Part shown: one piece after another, positions 52,401-62,006 of the stretch
Layout: each line of letters opens with the position of its first letter
Position numbering within the stretch: the stretch's first letter is position 1
Origin: Fuerstiella sp.
GTDB taxonomy: Bacteria > Planctomycetota > Planctomycetia > Planctomycetales > Planctomycetaceae
Assembly (NCBI GenBank): GCA_029245955.1
Contig: JAQWOH010000042.1
Coordinates: forward strand, 46,122-110,121
Direction of reading: 5' to 3'
Length of the DNA stretch: 64,000 nt
Translations under genes and position numbers: made by a program
The notes under the pieces: model-generated
Databases searched by the model: none
Told to the model about the DNA's origin: nothing
The model's input: the letters and a program-made list of their open reading frames with translations, nothing else

Positions 52401-53360
52401 TCAGATGCGGGGGCGTATGTTTCGCGGCACGGTGGAGTCACATTCAGGGACCGGCGGGAGCCGCCCGGCAGATTCGGCCCCGTGTCGCCTCCAGGCTCGA
52501 ATAATTGCACTGTTGTCCAGTTCACCGTTGCCGGCGGCCTCAGCAGATTCCAGCAGTTGCTCATGCAGCAACGACAGCGGCAGGGTACTGTCGGAAGCCG
52601 TCGCCAGTTTCAGAATCAGTCGCACATCTTTCAGATGCTGGCTCAGCTTGGCCTGCGGCTCGAAGTCATCGTCTATCATCTTCCGGCCTTTGGCGTCCAT
52701 CACCGTTGAATAGGCAGCCCCGGATTTCAAGATATCCAGCACACGGTTCAGATCCAATCCCTGCGACTTCGCAAAACTCAGACCTTCCGCAAGAGCCGCC
52801 CGATTCAGCCCCAGCACAAGATTCGCCACCAGCTTCATCTGTTGCCCACTACCCACCGGACCTACGTGACTGACGTGCGGGGAAATCGCCTGCAGCACCG
52901 GCCGAACACGCTGAAATGATACAGTGTCTCCCCCCACCATCAGCACTGCATTTCCTGCCCGAGCCACGTCGCTGGAACCCAGAACTGACGCGTCCAGAAG
53001 ATTGACGTTGGCGGCAACAAGACGTTCTGACAGCTCCTTTGTCCTGTCCGGCTCACCAGTAGTCGTGTCAATCAGTGTGGTGTTGGATTTCAGGTGAGGA
53101 ATTATGTCAGTCAGAACCTGCTCCACCACATCCGAGTTCGGCAGGCAAAGCACGATCGTATCCGTGGCCGCTGCAATGTCACAGACGTGCAGCACTGCGC
53201 AGCCGGCGTTTTCTGAAAACGCCTTTTGCGAGGCTGGTGCAGGATCAAATCCGCTGAGCAAATAACCAGCGGCTGAGAGGCGATCCGCAATCGCCGACCC
53301 CAGCAAACCAATCCCGATGATGCCTACCGTCTGACCGTGGTCACCTGCATCAAATGCCAT
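52401..53360 (-). CDS. NAD-binding beta-hydroxyacid dehydrogenase (3-HIBADH-like)
   Basis: A 319-residue protein. ATG 53360 is chosen because it lies just before the Rossmann motif (GIIGIGLLGSA, ~residues 13-23) and 11 bases inside the end of the MFS gene; longer frames would run deep into that gene. TDTIVLCLPNSDVVEQVL, DTTTGEPDRTKEL, DASVLGSSDVARAGNAVLMVGG and the catalytic-Lys block GPVGSGQQMKLVANL place it in the 3-hydroxyisobutyrate/6-phosphogluconate dehydrogenase-like family. The overlap with the transporter gene suggests one operon: uptake followed by oxidation of a hydroxy acid. The exact substrate is unknown. Confidence 0.88.
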   Translation of the reverse strand: MAFDAGDHGQTVGIIGIGLLGSAIADRLSAAGYLLSGFDPAPASQKAFSENAGCAVLHVCDIAAATDTIVLCLPNSDVVEQVLTDIIPHLKSNTTLIDTTTGEPDRTKELSERLVAANVNLLDASVLGSSDVARAGNAVLMVGGDTVSFQRVRPVLQAISPHVSHVGPVGSGQQMKLVANLVLGLNRAALAEGLSFAKSQGLDLNRVLDILKSGAAYSTVMDAKGRKMIDDDFEPQAKLSQHLKDVRLILKLATASDSTLPLSLLHEQLLESAEAAGNGELDNSAIIRAWRRHGAESAGRLPPVPECDSTVPRNIRPRI

Positions 53361-54768
53361 GGGTCGCCTCAGCATCAACCGAGTCCATAGATTCGGGTGA
53401 TTTCGGAACGACCAGGATGACCAGCATTCCGGCCACGTATACCCAGCTCGTAATGGAACCAATCCGAGCGTAGTCGTTATCCAGAGCTGACACAAACCCT
53501 GAAATTGTGAGCACGACAATCGCTGAGATCACTCGACCGGAATTAAATGACACACCGCTGCCGGTCGCACGGACACGAGTAGGAAACATTTCGGGCAGAA
53601 ACAAGGGCAGCCAGCCAAAATACACCGTGGCGATCATACCCAGTAAAAACACGGGCAGCATAAAACGCCAGTCGGACGACGGCTCCAGTCCTGAAAAAAT
53701 CACCTGAGCCAGAATCAACGACAGCAGACTGACCGCAAAATACGTTGTCCGACGACCGAACAGCATTGCCAGCCAGCCCCCACACAGACTTCCAATCGCC
53801 GCACCAATGGCCCATATCGTCTGAGTATCTGCCTTCAGCGATTCCTGTCCGATTTGAGCACCCACCTGACCGGCCCACGGTAGAATCCACTTCTGCGATC
53901 CCCATGCTCCCAGCAACGGAATTGTTCCCAGTGCAATTCCAGCCAGCGTGCACCGCAGCAACGGAGGGCGCAACACCTCGGCCAACGGTGCGAACTTTCC
54001 TGCTGTGGATTCCGGGTCAGCCGACTTCTGTTCGGCCAGCCAGCGCGGTGATTCCGGAACAACAAAATAAACACAGACACCCAGCACGACGGGTAGCGCA
54101 CCAAGCAGCATCAGCCACTGCCAGGAATCCGGCGTGAGTTCGTACTGCGGAGACATCCGGCCAATCTGTTTGACGACGATACTTAGCAGCGCGATGCCGA
54201 CGTTGGCTGAAGTTCCGATCAGCCCCGCCAGGGTGGGTCGTGACACATCCGGCCATGCTTCTGAAACAAGGGCAACACCGGCCGGCCACATGCCTCCGAT
54301 CCCCATGCAGGCGACGAACCGCAACATGCACATCTGCAGCGGAGTCTGAGCAAAATAGCCAAGCCCCGTGAATCCGGAATACCAGACGATGCTGAGCGCC
54401 ATCGCCTTTACTCGTCCGGAATGGTCGCCCAGCCAGCCGAAGACCCAGCCACCCAGCGCCGCTCCAAACAGGAACACGGCGATGTAGCGGGCAAACCATT
54501 CGCCGACAACTTTATTCAGCTGATCGGCCGCAGTGGCATCTGCGGTCGACGGAGCCGCATCTTTCGCTTCCAGGACGCCCCGAGCTCGTGTGACCCAGTC
54601 GGTGTGCGCGGGATCGTTCTGCAACATGCCGATCGTTACCGATCGGGCTGACAGCGGCAGCAGCGACATTTCCCAGCCCGCAAACATCCAGCCCAAAAAT
54701 GCACCCAGCAGAATGAGAATGCGCCCGCTGCGGCCGATTGTGGCTGGTAATATTCCGGACTTTGACAT
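53350..54768 (-). CDS. MFS transporter, sugar/organic-acid type
   Basis: A 472-residue polytopic protein with about 12 helices. The MFS signature between helices 2 and 3 reads GWLGDHSGRVKAMALS. A long hydrophilic loop lies after helix 1 (~residues 50-90). RWLAEQ and MFGRRTTYFAV in the second half are typical of the sugar porter/aromatic-acid:H+ symporter branch (PESPRWLAEQ). It should import a small organic acid or sugar-like solute. It is the upstream gene of a pair with the hydroxyacid dehydrogenase. Confidence 0.9.
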   Translation of the reverse strand: MSKSGILPATIGRSGRILILLGAFLGWMFAGWEMSLLPLSARSVTIGMLQNDPAHTDWVTRARGVLEAKDAAPSTADATAADQLNKVVGEWFARYIAVFLFGAALGGWVFGWLGDHSGRVKAMALSIVWYSGFTGLGYFAQTPLQMCMLRFVACMGIGGMWPAGVALVSEAWPDVSRPTLAGLIGTSANVGIALLSIVVKQIGRMSPQYELTPDSWQWLMLLGALPVVLGVCVYFVVPESPRWLAEQKSADPESTAGKFAPLAEVLRPPLLRCTLAGIALGTIPLLGAWGSQKWILPWAGQVGAQIGQESLKADTQTIWAIGAAIGSLCGGWLAMLFGRRTTYFAVSLLSLILAQVIFSGLEPSSDWRFMLPVFLLGMIATVYFGWLPLFLPEMFPTRVRATGSGVSFNSGRVISAIVVLTISGFVSALDNDYARIGSITSWVYVAGMLVILVVPKSPESMDSVDAEATHGI

Positions 54769-54985
54769 GTGGAAGCCTGCAGAAATCGGATTCTAATTCG
54801 TTTAACCGCACGACCGTTCCCCGGTCAGAATGCGGCCCGCTGGGCCGGCGGTTAAACGAGGGCCAGGGCCTTCTTTCTATAGATGCAACCCCGACAGTAC
54901 AAGATGTCGCACGTGATGGCTATGCTGAAGTCAAACAATTGCGCGCCAGCAAGTCTGCGTCAGAAGCTCCTTTCGAGACTCCCTC

Positions 54986-56380
54986 ATGCAAGCCACTGCC
55001 GAACTCACTCACGGTGCTGCCACTGTTATCAGTATTGCTCAGCATTTTGACCGCCTGAAAGATCGCGCCGTCGATTTGATCGAAAAGATTGACGCAGAAG
55101 AGCGTGGCTTCTTTACACCAACGGAAGACGAGCAAACGCGGCACCTGTTGATTTCCTACTGGCAGTCACGCAACGCGTTGTTCGAACTTGTATCGTCATT
55201 TCATCAGGTGAAACGCTTCAAATCGGATCAGCAACCGTTGGCGCTGATGGTCGCATATGCCGGTGCTTTGGTCCTTGTCGATGTCGCACGATTTAACAGA
55301 GAGAACTTCCACCACCGTCACATTGTGCGAGCAAAGCTGAATGAACCCGAACCACACTTCGGCATCCCCCGGGGCACATACGATCACGTACAGAAGTCAT
55401 TGACCAGTCCGGTAAACGCATGGCATCTGTATCACGCGCTGACGTTCTTCCTGAAAAATCAGGACGAGTTACGCACTGCATCTGCTGACAATGCCGAGCT
55501 TCGCCAGGTGATGGAAATCGTTGAGTTGCTGCAGGACCGACTTGATGTCTCGCCGGAAGCGTTCGCGCTGGCCAGAACGCGCGTCCGGGCACGCGAACTG
55601 CGTACGAGCATCGGTCTTAACCTGCTCGGTCGAGCGCTGTACGGCCTGCAGAAATCCGTCTCCAGTCTGATGGCCAATCGATATGTGAAGACGGGGCATA
55701 AACCAGGGCTGCCACCTGACATTGATGCTCAGCTGGAAAAGGAACTTCGGCCCGGCGACATTATTGTGGTGCGCAAGGAACACGCCTTCACTAATTATTT
55801 CCTGCCAGGTTACTGGCCACACGCCGCTCTGTACATTGGAACCGCGCCGGAACTGCGGAACATGGGACTGCATGAACATAAAGACGTGGAATCAAACTGG
55901 CACACGATCGAAACCGTCGATCCCTCGCGCGCTGGACGCGTTCTGGAAGCAATGAAGGATGGCGTACGAATTCGGTCGGTATCATGTCCGTTCAGCAGTG
56001 ATGCCCTGGTCATCATTCGACCACAGTTACAGCCGAGGGATGTCGCAGAAGCCATCGGCCGAGGTTTCTTTCATGCCGGCAAAGAATACGACTTCGACTT
56101 TGACTTCGCCCGGTCAGACCGACTGGTCTGCACCGAAGTCGTTTATCGATCCTATGAAGGTATCGGCGACATCAGCTTTGACCTCACCCGACGGGCTGGA
56201 AGACTGACGTTGGCAGCAGAAGACCTGCTGCAGAAAGCCGTCAACACGGAAGGCCTGATGACGCACGCTGTTTACTGTCCGGCAATATCAAGAGACGTAC
56301 TTTTTGGTGATGACGGCGATGAGGTCCTGCAGAAGACGATTGGGCGGAAATCTGTTTCTGAAACAGAAAGCAACCAGTGA
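54986..56380 (+). CDS. YiiX-like permuted NlpC/P60 cysteine hydrolase
   Basis: A 464-residue protein with no signal peptide. The N-terminal ~230 residues are helical with no recognised domain. The C-terminal part is a permuted papain-fold hydrolase of the YiiX/YebB (DUF830) type: LRPGDIIVVRKEH, catalytic H279 in WPHAALYIG, then the late catalytic Cys C382 in LVCTEVVYRSYEGIG. This order (His before Cys) is the permuted NlpC/P60 arrangement. Members are predicted amidases or lipid/peptide hydrolases. The helical N-terminal half is an extension beyond the ~200-residue family. It is a single-gene unit. Confidence 0.85.
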   Translation: MQATAELTHGAATVISIAQHFDRLKDRAVDLIEKIDAEERGFFTPTEDEQTRHLLISYWQSRNALFELVSSFHQVKRFKSDQQPLALMVAYAGALVLVDVARFNRENFHHRHIVRAKLNEPEPHFGIPRGTYDHVQKSLTSPVNAWHLYHALTFFLKNQDELRTASADNAELRQVMEIVELLQDRLDVSPEAFALARTRVRARELRTSIGLNLLGRALYGLQKSVSSLMANRYVKTGHKPGLPPDIDAQLEKELRPGDIIVVRKEHAFTNYFLPGYWPHAALYIGTAPELRNMGLHEHKDVESNWHTIETVDPSRAGRVLEAMKDGVRIRSVSCPFSSDALVIIRPQLQPRDVAEAIGRGFFHAGKEYDFDFDFARSDRLVCTEVVYRSYEGIGDISFDLTRRAGRLTLAAEDLLQKAVNTEGLMTHAVYCPAISRDVLFGDDGDEVLQKTIGRKSVSETESNQ

Positions 56381-56570
56381 TTGCAAAGTGCCACCAATCG
56401 CGAATAATGATCCAATAACGGTATCAAAAGACCGATGGACAGTTGTCCCTCTGTTGATGGCGAAACAACAAAACGATTGACTTTGCCTTCCGCGCGGGGT
56501 AATTTGTTTACAAAGGTAATAAACTACTGCCGGGACGCGCCCCCTTTCCACCTACCGTAAAGTTCCTTCC

Positions 56571-59087
56571 ATGATGTCACGAGCCATTCTGTGCTTGTCT
56601 TTCGTAGTTGCGACGTCTGATTTCGTAGACGCTGATGAGCCACCGGATTTCACAGACGATCAGATCGCGTTCTTCCAGACCGAAGTTGTTGAATTACTCA
56701 CAAACAAGTGTCTGAAATGCCACGCCGGTGAATCTCCCAAAGGCGAGCTTAACCTGACAACGCGGGCGGGAATTCTGAAGGGCGGAGAATCCGGATCTGC
56801 CGTCGATCTGAAGAATCACGCGGACAGTAATCTGCTTACGGCGGTCAACTATGAAAGCTTCGAAATGCCTCCCACGGGGCAGATGTCTCCGGAGCAGATC
56901 AGCACATTGACCAGGTGGGTAGAGATGGGGCTGCCCTGGCCAGAGGATTTGCATGAGATCGAATTCGAAGAAGCGCCCGGCCCGCCAGTTGTCGACGATG
57001 AGACAAAAAATTTCTGGTCGTTCCAGCAGGTTCAGCAGCCCAAAGTTCCTCATGTTGCTGACGCAGGCAATAACGCAATCGACGCCTTCATTCGTCACAG
57101 GCTGACGGCTGCCGGACTGCAAGCACCGCCAGTGGCCAGACCTCGCGAACTTGTGCGGCGAATGCACTACGACCTGCTGGGCCTGCCTCCGGAACCGACG
57201 GACGTGGAACGATGGGCGGCGAGAATTTCAGCGGCCGACGGGGAATTGAATCAGTCAGGTGTCGCGGAACTTGTTGATTATCTGCTCGATTCTCCACACT
57301 ACGGTGAGCAGTGGGGACGGCACTGGCTGGATCTGGTTCGCTATGCCGAAACCAACAGTTACGAACGCGATGGTGCCAAACCTCATGTCTGGCGCTACCG
57401 CGACTACGTGATCCAGTCGTTCAACGACGACAAGCCGTACGACCTGTTCATCACTGAACAACTGGCGGGCGACGAGAAAAAAGAACCTACACCGGACTCA
57501 ATCGTCGCCACCGGCTATTATCGACTCGGTCGGTGGGACGACGAACCGGCGGATCCCAAACTCGCATTCTATGACGACATCGACGACATCATTACGACCA
57601 CCAGTCATACATTCCTGGGACTCACGTTAAACTGCGCTCGCTGCCATGACCACAAGATCGATCCTGTTCCTCAGCGGGATTATTATCGCATGGTGGCGTT
57701 CTTTAAGAACGTGCGTCGTTACGGAGTTCGCGGTAACGAGTCGGTGATTGATGCATCCGTGATGCCGATTGATCGGCCGGCTGATCCCGAGATTTATCGG
57801 ACGGCACTGGCCAGATACGAAAACGATACAAAGGACGCGGAACGACACCTGAAGGAAATCGAAACGCTGATCTGGGACGACCTGCAGGATGTTGAAAAGG
57901 AAGAGTTCCGGTACGACATGAACAGAGTTCCGATTGTCGCCAAACGTGAGGGGACGATTCTCAAAACACCGCAGGTCAATCGCTATCGCAATCACTTCAA
58001 CAGACTGCAAAAGCTGAAAGCCGGCAAACCGTCAGGACTCGCTGACGCGTTGTGTGTGAAAGAGGACCTGCGAAACACTGATGCCACCCACATTCTGACA
58101 CGAGGCAATCCACATGCCGAAGGTGAGGAGGTGACGCCTGGATTTCCGTCTGTACTGTCGCCGCCCGAAGCAGTAATTCCGGAACTTCCTGAAGGGGCAG
58201 CGTCGTCCGGACGCCGCATGGTGCTGGCACAATGGGTGGCCAGCCCGGCAAATCCGCTCACTGCTCGAGTCATGGTGAACCGCATCTGGCAGCACCACTT
58301 CGGTCGCGGCATTGTTCGGACGTCCAGCGATTTTGGCTTCCAGGGCACCCGGCCCACTCATCCGCAACTGCTCGACTGGCTGGCTGCAAAGTTTGTCCAG
58401 AGTGGATGGTCAGTGAAGGATATTCATCGGCTGATCATGTCGTCTGCCGCGTACCAGATGTCTTCTCGACTCAACAGACAGAGCTACGACGTCGACCCGA
58501 CCAACGATCTGTTCTGGCGGTTCGACATGCGACGGCTGTCAGCCGAAGAGATTCGTGATTCGCTGCTGTGGGCCAATGGCAGTCTGAACGCTGACAAAAT
58601 GTTCGGGCCCAGCATCTACACAGACATTCCGGCAGCAGTGAAGGCGGGGCAGTCGCGTCCCGGTTCCGGATGGGGAAATTCGTCTCCGGAAGACAAGGTC
58701 CGCCGCAGCGTCTACATTCACGTCAAACGATCATTGCTGGATCCACTGATCGAGAGCTTCGACTTTGCCGATACCGATCAAACCTGTCCGGTACGTTTCG
58801 TGACAACCCAGCCAACTCAGGCGCTGGGCATGATGAACGGCGAGTTCATCCAGCAACAGGCAGAAATTTTTGCTCGACTGCTGCAGCAAAAAGCAGACAC
58901 CGCAGAGGAACAGGTCACACTTGCTCTGCGACGAGTCATGCAGCGACAGCCAACGCCGGAAGAGGTGGCTCGCGGCTTGAAACTGATCGAAACGCTGAAG
59001 ACAGAACAAAAACTTAATGACGACCAGGCCAGAAAATACTTCTGCCTTGTCGCCCTTAATCTCAATGAGTTCATGTATCTGGACTAA
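56571..59087 (+). CDS. PSCyt1-DUF1549-DUF1553 planctomycete cytochrome protein
   Basis: An 838-residue protein with a signal peptide (~residues 1-22). The PSCyt1 domain has one haem motif C-L-K-C-H in LLTNKCLKCHAGESPKGELNL (split across ~45-65). DUF1549 (PSCyt2) follows: IDAFIRHRLTAAGLQAPP, LLGLPPEPTDVERW, HYGEQWGRHWLDLVRYAET and CARCHDHKIDPVPQRDYY. DUF1553 (PSD1) ends the protein: RVMVNRIWQHHFGRGIVRT, SSDFGFQG, DWLAAKFVQSGWSVKDIHRL and AEEIRDSLLW. CARCH in the DUF1549 part may be a second haem site. The architecture is essentially planctomycete-specific. The DUF1501 gene starts four bases after its stop. Confidence 0.95.
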   Translation: MMSRAILCLSFVVATSDFVDADEPPDFTDDQIAFFQTEVVELLTNKCLKCHAGESPKGELNLTTRAGILKGGESGSAVDLKNHADSNLLTAVNYESFEMPPTGQMSPEQISTLTRWVEMGLPWPEDLHEIEFEEAPGPPVVDDETKNFWSFQQVQQPKVPHVADAGNNAIDAFIRHRLTAAGLQAPPVARPRELVRRMHYDLLGLPPEPTDVERWAARISAADGELNQSGVAELVDYLLDSPHYGEQWGRHWLDLVRYAETNSYERDGAKPHVWRYRDYVIQSFNDDKPYDLFITEQLAGDEKKEPTPDSIVATGYYRLGRWDDEPADPKLAFYDDIDDIITTTSHTFLGLTLNCARCHDHKIDPVPQRDYYRMVAFFKNVRRYGVRGNESVIDASVMPIDRPADPEIYRTALARYENDTKDAERHLKEIETLIWDDLQDVEKEEFRYDMNRVPIVAKREGTILKTPQVNRYRNHFNRLQKLKAGKPSGLADALCVKEDLRNTDATHILTRGNPHAEGEEVTPGFPSVLSPPEAVIPELPEGAASSGRRMVLAQWVASPANPLTARVMVNRIWQHHFGRGIVRTSSDFGFQGTRPTHPQLLDWLAAKFVQSGWSVKDIHRLIMSSAAYQMSSRLNRQSYDVDPTNDLFWRFDMRRLSAEEIRDSLLWANGSLNADKMFGPSIYTDIPAAVKAGQSRPGSGWGNSSPEDKVRRSVYIHVKRSLLDPLIESFDFADTDQTCPVRFVTTQPTQALGMMNGEFIQQQAEIFARLLQQKADTAEEQVTLALRRVMQRQPTPEEVARGLKLIETLKTEQKLNDDQARKYFCLVALNLNEFMYLD

Positions 59088-59091
59088 AACC

Positions 59092-60552
59092 ATGACCATA
59101 CAAAACTTCTGCGGACGTACGCGACGCGAATTCCTGTGGCAGGCCGGAGCGGGATTTACCGGACTTGCGCTCACGTCCATGCTGGAGCAGGACGGCTTTC
59201 TGGCTCAGCAATCCGTGGCGGCCGATGGCGCAGCAGACTGGACTAATCCGCTGGCTCCAAAGGAGCCGCACTTTACCCCCCAAGCAAAGAACGTCATTTT
59301 CTTCTACTGCTACGGCGGTCCCAGTCACATCGATACGTTTGACTACAAGCCGACGATGTATGGCATGGACGGCAAGACGATTGACGTGAAGACGTTCGGT
59401 CGGGGTGGTCACAAAAACCAGGGACGAATTGTCGAGCCTCGCTGGAAATTCAATCAGTACGGCGAGTGTGGCAAATGGGTCAGTGACCTGTTTCCCAACC
59501 TCGCAACCTGCGTTGACGACATCGCCTTCCTGCATTCGATGACGGCAGATTCGCCGATTCACGGGTCGGCGATGCTGATGATGAATTCCGGCAAGGTGCT
59601 GAGTGGTCATCCGTGTCTTGGTTCGTGGGTCAACTACGGCCTGGGCAGCGAGAATCAGGACCTGCCTGGCTTTGTAGTGATGCTTGATCCTCGCGGCGGT
59701 CCGATCAGCGGTTCCAAGAACTGGAGCAGCGGGTACATGCCGGCAACGTATCAGGCCACGGTCATGCGTTCTCAGGGTGATCCGATTCTGGACCTCTCAC
59801 CGCCCCGGGATCTGGCCAATGGCGGTCAGCGCAGACTGCTGGACACTCTGCGAGAATACAATGAGGAACACCTGACACCCCGTCAGGACAACAGCAATCT
59901 GGCCGCGAGAATCGCCTCGTACGAACTCGCCTATCGCATGCAGTCAGAAGCCCCGGAAGCTGTGGACATCAGTCAGGAAACCGAATCCACACAGGAACTA
60001 TACGGCCTCAACGACCCCAGATGTTCCACCGTCGGTCGACAGTGTCTGCTGGCCCGACGCATGGTCGAACGCGGCGTGCGAATGGTGCAGATTTATTCGG
60101 GCGGTGCTCACAACGACGACAACTGGGATGCTCACGGTGACCTCGAGATTAACCACAATCTGCATGCCGGTGAAACTGACAAGCCACTGGCTGGGCTGCT
60201 GAAGGATCTCAAACAGCGAGACATGCTGAAAGACACGTTGATTGTCTGGGGCGGTGAATTCGGACGCCAGCCAACGGCGGAATACGCCAAGGGCAGCGGC
60301 CGAGACCACAACAGCTACGGCTTCACTATGTGGATGGCGGGCGGTGGCATCAAAGGAGGCATCAGTGTCGGCACCACCGACGAAATCGGCAGCCGCGCTG
60401 TCGACGACACCTTCCATGTCAAACATCTGCACGCCACTGTCCTGCATCAGCTGGGACTCAACCCGGACAAATTGAGCTACTTCTTCGGCGGCCTCGACAA
60501 CAGACTCGTCGGTGTCGAAGGCGCTCCGCCAATCTGGAAAGCGATGGCCTGA
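59092..60552 (+). CDS. DUF1501 protein with Tat-like leader
   Basis: A 486-residue protein starting four bases after the DUF1553 gene. The leader TRREFLWQAGAGFTGLALTS is twin-arginine type. The DUF1501 body shows VIFFYCYGGPSHIDTFDYKP, HGSAMLMMNSG, GGAHNDDNWDAHGDL and VWGGEFGRQP. The family belongs to the alkaline phosphatase/sulfatase-like superfamily by fold and is nearly always paired with DUF1549/DUF1553 proteins. It is probably exported together with its partner; the reaction is unknown. It overlaps the next gene by one base (TGATG). Confidence 0.93.
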   Translation: MTIQNFCGRTRREFLWQAGAGFTGLALTSMLEQDGFLAQQSVAADGAADWTNPLAPKEPHFTPQAKNVIFFYCYGGPSHIDTFDYKPTMYGMDGKTIDVKTFGRGGHKNQGRIVEPRWKFNQYGECGKWVSDLFPNLATCVDDIAFLHSMTADSPIHGSAMLMMNSGKVLSGHPCLGSWVNYGLGSENQDLPGFVVMLDPRGGPISGSKNWSSGYMPATYQATVMRSQGDPILDLSPPRDLANGGQRRLLDTLREYNEEHLTPRQDNSNLAARIASYELAYRMQSEAPEAVDISQETESTQELYGLNDPRCSTVGRQCLLARRMVERGVRMVQIYSGGAHNDDNWDAHGDLEINHNLHAGETDKPLAGLLKDLKQRDMLKDTLIVWGGEFGRQPTAEYAKGSGRDHNSYGFTMWMAGGGIKGGISVGTTDEIGSRAVDDTFHVKHLHATVLHQLGLNPDKLSYFFGGLDNRLVGVEGAPPIWKAMA

Positions 60553-61814
60553 TGAACTATCGCACGTTCATTTGCCTGACGGTCGGCCTCTTTCTGCCAC
60601 ATCGCGCAGTCGCTGCCGAAATTCACATTCCGGCGGCGACTGCGTACCTCGATCCCAATCACAACGCCGCGCGCATTTCTGCCGACGATGGCATTACTCG
60701 ATGGACCGGACCGGAAACAAGTGTGACCTGGTTCGGCCAGCTGCAGACGCCCGGAACTCTGAGTGCATCAGTCGTGCTGCGTCTGCAACCGGAGACAACA
60801 TCGCGACTGAAACTCAGCATCGGTGAACAGTCTCGTGAAGTCACCGTTCGTGGTCACGCGACAGATTCAGTGACTGCCCAGTTCGGTACTTTCAAGATTG
60901 ATGAAGCTGGCTATCACAGCTTCAAACTTCTGTCCTTGAATTCATCCGGACAGAACAACGGCAGCGTACTGGAATTAGTACTGGTCGGCACGGCCGTCGA
61001 CGACGCTCATTTCAACATGCAGCCTCGACGAAACGCGGCCTCCGTTCATCTGGCATATCCCGTGCCGCGTGATACCCAGGTGTCGGCATTTTATTGCGAA
61101 ATGACCGGTCTGGAAGATCCCCTGTGGAGTTACTACATGGCCTGCGGCTGGCATCGCGGGTATTTCGGTATGCAGGTCAACAGCCCGACCGAACGCCGTA
61201 TCATCTTTAGTGTCTGGGACAGTGGAAATGAAGGAGTTGATCGAAACAAAGTGGCCGACGAAAACCGCGTCCTCCTGGTTGATAAAGGCGCCGATGTGTT
61301 CTCCGGCAGTTTTGGTAACGAAGGCACTGGCGGACACAGTCACCTGAAGTTCCAATGGAAGACCGGAGAGAAGCAACGCTTTCTGGTCACGGCAGAACCC
61401 GTCGACACGACTCACACCATTTTTGCCGGCTACTACTTTCATCCGGACAAAAAACAATGGATGCTGATATCCAGCTGGAAGGCTCCGAAAGAAGGTCGCC
61501 GTTTGCGCGGTCTCTACAGCTTCAGCGAAAACTTCATCGGCAGAAACGGACACGTCATCCGCAAAGCCCTGTACGGTAACCAGTGGATTCGGGATTCCGC
61601 GGGAGAATGGTCCGAAATCACGACGGCGAAATTCAGCCATGACGCAACGGGAAAGGCCGACCGGCGAGACCGATTTATGGGCGTTGAGGGCGGACAGTTT
61701 TTTCTGTCACATGGTGGATTCACCGACGGCTATACCGAATTTGGTGTTCCTTTCGAACGGCCACCGACAAATCGGTCGCCCACATCCATGAAACTACCAC
61801 CGCTGCCGGAATGA
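60552..61814 (+). CDS. Secreted DUF5077/DUF3472 protein
   Basis: A 420-residue protein from ATG 60552 overlapping the DUF1501 stop. The signal peptide ends near HRAVAAE. The first ~125 residues of the mature part resemble DUF5077 (IHIPAATAYLDPNHNA, VTWFGQLQTPGTLSASVVLR). The rest matches DUF3472 (AFYCEMTGLEDPLWSYYMAC, GWHRGYFGMQVNSPTERRII, FSVWD, GGHSHLKFQWKTGEKQRFLV). These domains are carbohydrate-associated and occur in secreted proteins of polysaccharide degraders. The substrate is unknown. Translational coupling ties it to the DUF1553/DUF1501 pair. Confidence 0.88.
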   Translation: MNYRTFICLTVGLFLPHRAVAAEIHIPAATAYLDPNHNAARISADDGITRWTGPETSVTWFGQLQTPGTLSASVVLRLQPETTSRLKLSIGEQSREVTVRGHATDSVTAQFGTFKIDEAGYHSFKLLSLNSSGQNNGSVLELVLVGTAVDDAHFNMQPRRNAASVHLAYPVPRDTQVSAFYCEMTGLEDPLWSYYMACGWHRGYFGMQVNSPTERRIIFSVWDSGNEGVDRNKVADENRVLLVDKGADVFSGSFGNEGTGGHSHLKFQWKTGEKQRFLVTAEPVDTTHTIFAGYYFHPDKKQWMLISSWKAPKEGRRLRGLYSFSENFIGRNGHVIRKALYGNQWIRDSAGEWSEITTAKFSHDATGKADRRDRFMGVEGGQFFLSHGGFTDGYTEFGVPFERPPTNRSPTSMKLPPLPE

Positions 61815-62006
61815 TGCCCCGGGCGGCGTACTCGGCTGCTCTGCATTTTTAAGCACAATGTCAGTCGACAGATCACGGGGACACATCCGTCGCATAATTG
61901 TTTTGCTGCGGTCAATTTACCCGCCGTGGCATTTCTCGTAGCATTACCGTGTGGCCGGGATGTGATGTCGGCCGAGGTCGCTGTTCGATTTCCAGGAGAT
62001 AAGCCG